Shown here: positions 17,673-25,100 of the stretch, one piece after another | Layout of the letters: each line of letters begins with the position of its first letter | Position numbering within the stretch: position 1 is the first letter of the stretch | Source of the DNA: Coriobacteriaceae bacterium | GTDB taxonomy: Bacteria > Actinomycetota > Coriobacteriia > Coriobacteriales > Coriobacteriaceae | DNA length: 64,000 bases | NCBI GenBank assembly: GCA_015062655.1 | Contig: SUUG01000008.1 | Coordinates: forward strand, 100,100-164,099 | Reading direction: 5' to 3' | Made by a program: the position numbers and the translations under genes | The notes under the pieces: model-generated | The model's input: only the letters and a program-made list of their open reading frames with translations | What the model was told of the DNA's origin: nothing | Database searches by the model: none

Positions 17673-17678
17673 ATTATA
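17673..17678 (-). promoter_or_regulatory. Candidate -10 element of the T7SS operon promoter
   Basis: A perfect TATAAT on the minus strand lies in an AT-rich stretch about 48 bases upstream of the kinase start. No good -35 hexamer is seen 16-18 bases further upstream, so the promoter may depend on an activator or an extended context. The AT-rich block (17651-17690) stands out from the surrounding high-GC DNA. Confidence 0.4.
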
Positions 17679-17699
17679 TGTATCAGCGTAAGGAGAAAT

Positions 17700-17971
17700 C
17701 GGCGCACTGTACTGTTTTAATCTGTAAACGGTAGAAGGATAAACGGATGCTCACGTTTCCGGTTTAGTGATTAGATGCTTGATATAGTTTCACTTTCATA
17801 TTTTCCACACAGTTAGATGACATACCAAAGTCGCCCGTCATGCAAATAACCACTCGGTACAGGGGTCGCTTCAAGGTCTGGCAGCGGAGTGGCGCACTTG
17901 CCAAAGGTGGCGTCAAAAGAGGCGCGGAGCCCGTTCCGCCGCGGCCCCGCACCCGGACGGCCCCGGGGCGC
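17700..17971. other. Intergenic region between the T7SS operon and tRNA-Gly
   Basis: About 270 bases with no convincing gene. It contains the AT-rich upstream flank of the kinase promoter and a GC-rich part approaching the tRNA terminator. Short open frames here have no ribosome sites or recognisable product. Confidence 0.5.
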
Positions 17972-18001
17972 AAAAAAACGCCGACCCCGAAGGGCCGGCG
18001 T
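17972..18001 (-). terminator. Rho-independent terminator of tRNA-Gly
   Basis: On the minus strand the stem ACGCCGGCCC / GGGTCGGCGT with a TTCG loop (one G-T pair) is followed by a run of seven T. It starts 10 bases after the tRNA 3' end. Confidence 0.9.
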
Positions 18002-18011
18002 CTGCTCTCAC

Positions 18012-18086
18012 TGGAGCGGGTGACGGGACTCGAACCCGCGCATATCAGCTTGGGAAGCTGATGCCTTACCACTTGGCGACACCCGC
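18012..18086 (-). tRNA. tRNA-Gly (anticodon CCC)
   Basis: On the minus strand, 75 bases fold as a complete cloverleaf: acceptor GCGGGTG/CACCCGC, D arm GCC...GGC, anticodon stem TCAGC/GCTGA with loop TTCCCAA, and T arm GCGGG-TTCGAGT-CCCGT. A genomically encoded CCA end is present. The anticodon CCC reads GGG glycine codons, useful in high-GC DNA. It has its own promoter and terminator. Confidence 0.95.
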
Positions 18087-18120
18087 ATGTGTCTTCGCCG
18101 GAAGAACCGACGTGGGATGT

Positions 18121-18149
18121 AGTATACCGTGCCCGTTTTCACAGGACAA
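18121..18149 (-). promoter_or_regulatory. Promoter of tRNA-Gly
   Basis: On the minus strand, TTGTCC (18144-18149) and TATACT (18121-18126) are separated by exactly 17 bases and lie 35 bases upstream of the mature tRNA 5' end, a good housekeeping sigma promoter. Confidence 0.75.
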
Positions 18150-18583
18150 GGCATCGGGGCGAAAACAACTGCGAGGGACTGCGGACGTTTTCCTGTACAT
18201 CCTACACCGCGTAGCCCATCGCCGCTCGGTGCTCGTCCGGGGTCGTCCGCCCCGGCCCCTGCGAGGCCCTGCCCGAGCGGTACCACTCCATCTAATGCAC
18301 CATTGTCGCGACTCACATGATGAGCGTCGGCGCCGAGAGCGGGGAGCGCGAGACTCCGGAAAGGTTCGCACGCCCCCGCATCCCCCCCTCCTCCACCGGC
18401 TGGGAAGTAGAATCTTCCGGCTCTGTTCCCAAACCGTCAGACACCTCGAAGCTCCGTGGATTCCATTCGACCACAGAAAGGACCGCGAGACCATCCTCTT
18501 CGGCAGGGTTTCGATGTTATCGCGGGGCGGCTTGCACTCGCAATCGTCATATGGGCCGGGGCAGCGTCATCGGACTTCTCGCG
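18150..18583. other. Intergenic stretch with no supported gene
   Basis: About 430 bases between the tRNA promoter and the end of the membrane-protein gene. Open frames on both strands lack ribosome sites and sensible protein composition. I see no RNA gene, insertion sequence or clear hairpin terminator. Confidence 0.5.
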
Positions 18584-19828
18584 TCATCCCTCGTTGGGCG
18601 CGCCGGCCTGCTCGGTCTCTACGTTTTCTGCCGCGCCCTTTTCCCCATCAGCTGGCGCCTCCTCACCTGTGGCTGATTCCTCCTCAATCGTGTAGCCGTT
18701 TTTTAGGTCAACCAGACAGTACCCGCCTGGCGCACCGTCGCTTTCCGCTTTCGCACCTTCCTCTCCCTTGGCCCCGACATTCCCGTCCGCACCTTCAACA
18801 TCAACGGACGCATCGGAAGGCCCAGCATTAGTTTCGTCCCCCTCGGTCTGCTCCGGTTCAGTTTTGATCTGGTCGTTCTGTTCGGTATCGGCCACGCTTA
18901 ATACCGCACCGCCCCCTCCAAAGACATCGAGCAACTTGTAGACCGTACCTTTAGAGTCGATTGCAACCTTCGGATTCAACGACCAGGAGAAAAAGGATGC
19001 AGATCCAACCAGCACCGCCGCCACAAGCACCACTGCGACCCTTCCCAATATCGGGAGTTCGCACAGTCTTGTCTGGGCATCAGAAATAAGCTTTGTATAG
19101 CCGATGGTCTGATTGTCATCAATTATTACTTTGAGCAAAAAATAACCCGCCATAAACAAGAGCACGGCCAGCGCAACGACAAGGCTCGCATGGATTCCAT
19201 TCAAACTAAGGCTTCTCAATATGACAATCGCGATGGGAACCGCCCAGAGCCATTCGACAGTCGCCACCTCAAATAGCGCCAACCGAAGAAAGGGGCGAAT
19301 CCAGCTATCTCCCGAGTAGAGCCAACCTACCCACTTCCAAATTATTCTCATGCATGCGACAAGAGGCCAGAAAAGCGGCGCCACCATGAGGGCAAACCCG
19401 ATCAGCGGCACGACCTGGCCGATGAAACCATTTGCCTGCCCGAGCTGCATAAGTAAAAGGTAGACAATAAACGCCGAAACTATGAACAAAGCGGCAAACA
19501 GCAATAATGCGAGGGATGCGGCATTTGACTTGGCTAACTTATTTGTGCACCTTGAATTAAGATCTCGATATGACTCAATCAAGTCCGGAAGAAGAATTGG
19601 AACGAGAAGTATGAAGGGGAGACTCTGAAGAAGTCCTTCGACGAAGTCCCAGGGTCCCGCGCTGATCAGAGAGATGGGATATCCCGTCTGCAAGGCAATG
19701 AAAAGATGCCGGGAATACGAGGCCGCAATCGCCGCCGCTGCGAATAACGAGAGCTTCTCGGCAAACGACAATGAGCCGTTTCTCCTCTGCCAGCTTTCCT
19801 CACGCTCGGATTTCTTTTCCTCAGGCAC
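18584..19828 (-). CDS. Polytopic membrane protein with acidic C-terminal tail, unknown function
   Basis: The start is the GTG at 19828 (VPEEKKSEREES) because AAGGGAG lies seven bases upstream; more upstream starts would overlap the MATE fragment. The 414-residue product has roughly seven or eight membrane segments, for example LSLFAAAAIAASYS, FILLVPILLPDLI, ASLALLLFAALFIVSAFIVY and AVVLVAAVLVGSASFF. After the last helix comes a ~120-residue Glu/Asp/Gly-rich tail (QTEGDETNAGPSDASVDVEG). Base composition is AT-richer than the flanks, suggesting acquisition. I do not recognise a family. Confidence 0.6.
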   Translation of the reverse strand: MPEEKKSEREESWQRRNGSLSFAEKLSLFAAAAIAASYSRHLFIALQTGYPISLISAGPWDFVEGLLQSLPFILLVPILLPDLIESYRDLNSRCTNKLAKSNAASLALLLFAALFIVSAFIVYLLLMQLGQANGFIGQVVPLIGFALMVAPLFWPLVACMRIIWKWVGWLYSGDSWIRPFLRLALFEVATVEWLWAVPIAIVILRSLSLNGIHASLVVALAVLLFMAGYFLLKVIIDDNQTIGYTKLISDAQTRLCELPILGRVAVVLVAAVLVGSASFFSWSLNPKVAIDSKGTVYKLLDVFGGGGAVLSVADTEQNDQIKTEPEQTEGDETNAGPSDASVDVEGADGNVGAKGEEGAKAESDGAPGGYCLVDLKNGYTIEEESATGEEAPADGEKGAAENVETEQAGAPNEG

Positions 19829-19871
19829 AGTCGAACTCCCTTCATATGGTTGACGTTCGAGACCATTCTGC

Positions 19872-20354
19872 CTAATTATCACCGCGTGCGGAGCCCGATT
19901 CCTTGCAGGCCCGCCTGAGAACGCCGAATCCGACGCCCGCGATGAGAACGAGGCCGAGAACCACGTTCGCGACGGCAGAGAAGGCCATGATGGCAAGAGG
20001 GCCGACGGAATCCCCCTGTGCTCGCAAGAACGCGCACGCGGCGTTGAGGAGGAAGAGGCAGACCGCTCCCAGAGAGATGACCTCAAGGTATGCGGTCGTT
20101 TGAGCAAGAAAGATATCGGGGACGCCCATGAGGGTGAATATGGGCTTCGCGAGCGCGTGGCCCACCAGCGTTATCGCCGCAGCCCCCAGAAAGGCGATTC
20201 CGAGGGATGCGACGAAGGCGCGGCGCTGTCCCACCTCGTCGCGAGCACCCACGCGGTTGCCCACCGCAACAGCGCAGCCCGACATGAGCCCTATGGCAAT
20301 AGAACTGATGATGAAGACGATGGCGGAGGCGTTGCTGGTTTGCAAGCCAGACAT
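19872..20354 (-). pseudogene. Fragment of a MATE-family efflux transporter
   Basis: About 160 residues match the N-terminal half of MATE multidrug antiporters: IGLMSGCAVAVGNRVGARDEVGQRRA, LAKPIFTLMGVPDIF, YLEVISLGAVCLFLLNAACAFLRAQGDS and NVVLGLVLIAGVG. A full MATE protein is ~450 residues. Here the first membrane helix is missing and the frame ends after ~150 residues in an unrelated tail (RRACKESGSARGDN). The gene is therefore truncated at both ends and presumably dead. Confidence 0.75.
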
Positions 20355-20417
20355 CGTTTAATCTTAGACCGCCCACGATGCCGGGCGAAGATTAAAGAGG
20401 GGAGCGAGGTAAATTGA

Positions 20418-20581
20418 GGAGGACGAAGTTAAGCCGACTAACACAGAATCGGCTACCGACACCGAGATCACTGTTCCCTGTTCAAAAACTCTACCGCCTC
20501 TCCATCGACACCATGGATATTTCTGGTTTTGAGTTGATGGCGCGCACCCCAACGGAGATAGTTATTGGGGGAGCCGCGTGA
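20418..20581 (+). pseudogene. 3' remnant of an unidentified gene, coupled to the MFS gene
   Basis: A short in-frame stretch ends ...IDTMDISGFELMARTPTEIV and stops at a TGA that overlaps the GTG start of the transporter (GTGA). The overlap and the GGGGGAG ribosome site inside it show that a gene once preceded the transporter in an operon. No start or upstream body is found, and the sequence abuts the MATE remnant. The product is not identifiable. Confidence 0.35.
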
Positions 20582-21776
20582 AGAAGAGCCCTGCTGCGCA
20601 GTTGCATATCTATTCCGCTTTCTTCGTTCTGGCAGGATTTGTATTAAACCGAGGAGTGTTTCTGCTCTTTCTTACAGAAAAGGGAATGTCTGTTGCGGAA
20701 ATAGCTCTTTACCAAGCCTTGTTCAACATCGCGACGGTTGCCTTTGAGCTGCCGACGGGACTCGTGGGCGATTTCTTCGGGAAGAAGTTCTCGATTCAAG
20801 TGGGCACACTGCTTCTCTTCTTCCACACCATCGGCATGCTTTTGCTTTCAGGCCCTTTTATTGTTGCGCTTTCTCTTGCTGAGGCACTCGCTTACTCTCT
20901 TCAATCAGGCTCCGAACAGGCGCTTCTATATGAAATGGTGCGTAATGCCGGAAAGGAAAAGCGCTTCCTCACCATCAATGCCAGACTGCTTGCCGCGCAA
21001 TCAGTCGCCACGGGAGCAGCCATCGTACTCGGCTCCTTCATTGCTCAGGCGTCTTGGACCGCTCTCTATGTATGTGTTTCCGCCTTCTACCTCTTCCAGT
21101 TCTTCCTTCTACACCCCATTGAGGGAGGAAAGGTAGTCCATGCTGCGGACTCTGAAAAAGAGAGGTCTAGCGTCGCCGAATTGTTCAGGCGCAAGACGTG
21201 GCGTCTCGGAGGACCCGCCCTTACGGTGCTGTTCCTTCTTGTTAGCACGAGTGTGCTTGATGGGTTCTATGGCAGCTATTACAACTTAAACCAGATAGTG
21301 TTCGACGTCTTCAATGTGCCCGTCTATATGATAGGTGCTTTTTTTGGGGCCTCCTATGCCGTAAACGCGACAGCCTATATCGCTGCAGATTTTTTCGCGT
21401 CGCGTTTTGGAAAGAAGCGCACCATGCTTGCCTCGATGCTACTTGAAGCAGCTTTCTTTGTGGCCCTTCCCTGCATTGCCTCGAATCCGATATGGTTGTT
21501 CTGTCTTAGCATGGCACTTTGTTTTCTGCCAGAAATGGTATATATCACCTCGGAAACTTGATCCAAGATGCCATATCAGATGATCTGCGCGCAACGATAC
21601 TCTCCGCCGCCTCTTTAGTCAGAGCCCTCTTTTCCGCAGCGTTCTTCTCCGTATTCGGATATGTCCTGGGTTTGTATCCCATTCAGATTGCGCTCGGAAT
21701 AATCGGAGGCGTCGCGGTGATCGTCACTGCCGTCATTTCTTTCAAATTGGTGGGGATGGATGTCTCAACGAGTTAG
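20578..21776 (+). pseudogene. MFS transporter interrupted by a frameshift
   Basis: The first frame (20578-21561) encodes 327 residues of a major facilitator protein: helices from the N-terminus, the loop FELPTGLVGDFFGKKFSIQVG and the central loop RSSVAELFRRKTWR. Near 21550 it runs into a stop after VYITSET. A second frame continues the same protein (GNLIQDAISDDLRATILSAA, then two or three helices, ending GMDVSTS at 21776). 'DxLRATILSxxSL' is a usual MFS sequence near helices 10-11, so one protein of ~400 residues has been broken by a one-base change. No slippery heptamer is seen. Lower GC than neighbours suggests a transferred gene. Confidence 0.8.
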
Positions 21777-22020
21777 CATATCAATTGATGAGCTGCCGAG
21801 AACATCATCTATTTTAGACGGACACGACTACTCATCTCAAATCATTCGACGCATTGCCGGAGTTCCGATATTACTTGATCCTTCTGGATGTCCTCACTCA
21901 TCTCTTTTTAGGATTGAGCATGATGACAAGGTGATTAGCCTTACAGACCGATGTGATAATGGCAACGCGGTTGAACTTGGAAATAAACTCGACTACGCCT
22001 ACCATCGGCCTGGGTCCTCT
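21760..22020 (+). pseudogene. 5' part of an unidentified gene downstream of the MFS gene
   Basis: The ATG at 21760 has GGGGA upstream and overlaps the end of the transporter frame by 17 bases, as in an operon. About 85 residues look coding (SQRVSISIDELPRTSSILDG, HDYSSQIIRRIAGVPILLD). The frame then passes into the GC-rich terminator hairpins of the neighbouring hexosaminidase and continues antisense to it. The gene is therefore probably cut at about 22010, at the same boundary where base composition changes. Confidence 0.4.
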
Positions 22021-22037
22021 AGGGGTTGCGGCCCAAA

Positions 22038-22059
22038 GGAGGGGCGCCCGAGCCCCTCC
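22038..22059. terminator. GC-rich hairpin
   Basis: Perfect 8-base arms GGAGGGGC / GCCCCTCC around a six-base loop, about 100 bases beyond the hexosaminidase stop. Only three T follow on the minus strand, so terminator activity is uncertain. Confidence 0.45.
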
Positions 22060-22079
22060 GATCAACCGCCGAGCATGAC

Positions 22080-22115
22080 GACGGGGTCCGTGCGGACATG
22101 CGCGCGGACCCCGTC
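22080..22115 (-). terminator. Strong hairpin downstream of the hexosaminidase gene
   Basis: Perfect 11-base arms GACGGGGTCCG / CGGACCCCGTC separated by 14 bases, 41 bases past the stop codon of the minus-strand gene. No T tract follows, so it may act with the next hairpin at 22038-22059 or as an RNA 3' stabiliser. Confidence 0.55.
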
Positions 22116-22156
22116 TCTTGAGCGTCTCAGCGTCTCACGACGCGTTCATCCGCCGT

Positions 22157-25100
22157 TCAGCCCCGGCGCCGACGGAGGGCGGCTGCCGCACCGAGGGCTC
22201 CGACCGAGACCAGGGCACCGGCTGCCACGAGGGCGAGGGATGCGTCGCCCGTCTTGGGGAGGCCGGCCTTCCTGCGGTTTTTGCCCGGTTTGGTCTTTCC
22301 GTTCCGGGAGCCTGCATCGGTCTTGCCCGAATCCCCCTGCTCTTCCTTCTCGAACACGGCGGTGAGCGTGAGATCGCCCGTCACCGGGGTCGCGAAGTCG
22401 TAGGCCGCGGGCGCGGAGCGGAACGCCGCCGTGCGCGTGGCGGTCCAGTACTTGAAGGTGCAGCCCTCCTTCACCGGGTCAACCGGCTTGGCAACGGTCT
22501 CGCCGTCCTTGACCTTGACGATGGAGACCACGGAGCCGTCCACCACGAAGCTGACCGTGTGCTCCACGGGCTTGGGATCCGGGTCGACCGGCTTCTCGAT
22601 CGCCGCCGGCTCGAGCTTGAGCAGCGCGGCCGTGAGCCCGTCGAGAGCGGCCGTGACGTCGTCCGCCACCGGCTCCTCGGCACCCGCCGCGGTCTCGGCC
22701 GTCTTCAGTGCATCCGCGAGCGCGGTCCAGGTCTCGGGCGTGTAATCGTCCTTATCCAGACCCTTCACCTGCTCGATCAGCGCGCGCAGGCGGTCGAGAT
22801 CCATCGAGCTCTCCACCGTGCGCACCCGCACCTCCGCAGCGGAGGCGAACTTGTTCTGGCCCATCGACTTCGTGGACACCAGACGCACATTCGTGACGCC
22901 GTCCACCTCATCGAAGGAGACGGTGCTCGGCACGGAGGGATCCGCGAAGGCGCCCTCGGCGACCTTCTGGTACGTCTTGCCGCCATCGGTGCTGACCTCG
23001 ACGCGGTACTCCTGGATGCGGCCGTTCGTACCGGTCACGCGCGGGGTGTACGCGAGGCCGTCGACCGTGGCCGGCTCCTCGAGCTTGAGGTCGATCCAAT
23101 GCGTGGGGCCGTTGTCGGCGTTCGAGGACCAGCGGGTGTGCCAGAACGTGGCCGTGTCGCCGTCGATCGCGGCGGTGGCCGGGGTGTTCTCGGAAGCCGT
23201 CTCCTGGCTGGAGGCCGTCACCGACGCGATGCGGGCGAACGTCTCGTCATCAGACTTCAGGGCAAGGCCGCTTATGGCAGCCTTGATGCGGTCGCGGTAG
23301 GCGTCCACCTGGTCCTGCATGCCGACCGGCAGGTCGCGCACGACGCCGTCCACCGCCGCGTCAAGCACGGCGACGCTCTCGTCGGTGAAGTGCGCGAGGT
23401 CCTTGGGGACCGCCGCAAGCAGCGCGTCGACCTGGCTGTAATCGGCCTTCTTGAAATCGAGCTCGGCGATGCGCGCGTTGATGGCGTCGACGGCGGCCTG
23501 GATCGCCGCGGCGTCGGGGTTCACGGACTCGATGATCGCCTCGGCGTCCTTCACCAGGCCGGAGAGCTTCTGATCATCAAGGTTCTCAAGGATGGCGCTC
23601 GCCTTGATGACAGCAGCGTCGAGCGGCATCGTGGAGGAGAACTGCGCGTCGGTCGTGATGCGGAGGTCGTCCACGAAGCCCACGAAGCCGCGCTCGGCCG
23701 CGCCGATGCGCTCGACCGGGTACATGCTCGTGGCCTTGAGCTTGCCGACGCCAGCCACGCCGAGCGTCTCGACCTTGGACCCGTTCACCCAAAGGGTCGT
23801 GAAGTCCTTGGCGTTCTTGAACTCGAGCTCGACCCACTCGCCCACGGGGAGCGTGTAGTTGAAGGAGTAGTCGCGGCCCTCGCGGGAGAAGCCCACCTGG
23901 CCGGTGCCCTTCTGAACCGCCTTGATCGCGCCGTACTCGCTCTCGAAGAGGATCTGCTCGTCGGACGACGCGCTCATGCGCTTCACCTTGACGCGCAGGT
24001 CGTTGCCGAGGCCCACGGTGCCGAGGCCGGTGGTGGCCGTGGCGCCCTCGGTGAGCTCCAGCGCCTTCTTGCCGTCGACCTCAGCGATCTTCGCGCCGTT
24101 CTCGAGCTTGAGATCGTCCGCGACACCGGCGGCGTCGGTGAGGTCGTTCATCTTGTAGTGGGCGGCGACGCCGTCCTCGTTCTTCTCAACCAGGTAGCCG
24201 AAGTTCGTGTTCGGCGCGTCGCCCAGCTTGGAGGCGGCGTCCTTGGCCTGGGCGAGCGTCATCGAGCCCTTGCCCCAGCTCGCGGCCGAGTACAGGCCCG
24301 CAGAGCTGCGGATGCGGTCGTAGATGTCGTACTCGGACATACCGTTCTCGCGGCGGTCGGTCATGTCGTTCCAGACCGCGAAGGAGCCGCCCACCATCTG
24401 CTCGTCACCGGCGGGGATCGTGGTGCCGGCGATCGAGTTGATCGCGCTGTTGTAGACCGTGTTGGCGTTCAGGTAGTCGGAGTAGTAACCGGCGTTCGGG
24501 ACCATGTAATAGGTGCCGTCGTTGCTGTTGATGAGATCGAACCCGAGGTTGTACATCTCCTTCATATTGGCCCAGCCGCTGCTCCAGAGATTGATCTCGC
24601 GGCGCTTGCCCGTCTTGGAGATACCGCTCACGGCCACGGTGCCGTCGCCCTTGATCTGCGTGAGGCTGCCCCACACGCGGGCGGTGCGGCCCGAATCCTC
24701 AACATACTTGAAGAGGTCGTTCACGAAGCGGCGGTACGCGTTGCCGTCGGCCTCGAACTCGTCGGCGCCGATGTGAAGCGTCGTCTCGGTGTCGAAGACC
24801 GGGTTCGCCCCCGTGGTGTACTCGTCCCAGACGGAGAGCGCGAAGGCGAGCGACTCGTCGTACTTGGTGGCGATGTTCAGGTGGTCGTTGCCGCGGTGCG
24901 TCATGCTCGTGGGCGTGCGCAGGTCGGGGCGGACCTTGGTGAAGGCGAGGGAGTGCGCCGGCATGTCGAACTCGGGGACGATGTTCACGCCGAGCTCGCG
25001 GGACTCCTTGATGAACGCGCGGAAGTCGTCCTTGGAGTACCACATGTCCTTGCTCGTGAGGTCGGCCTTGTTCAGACCGTTGTTGCCGCCGGCCTTGATG

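Noticed and set aside
18061..18831. A 256-codon plus-strand frame next to the tRNA
   Set aside because: It begins inside the tRNA gene and continues antisense into the membrane-protein gene; no plausible product.
21540..21570. Programmed frameshift in the MFS gene
   Set aside because: No slippery X-XXY-YYZ heptamer and no downstream pseudoknot evident; simple mutation is the better explanation.
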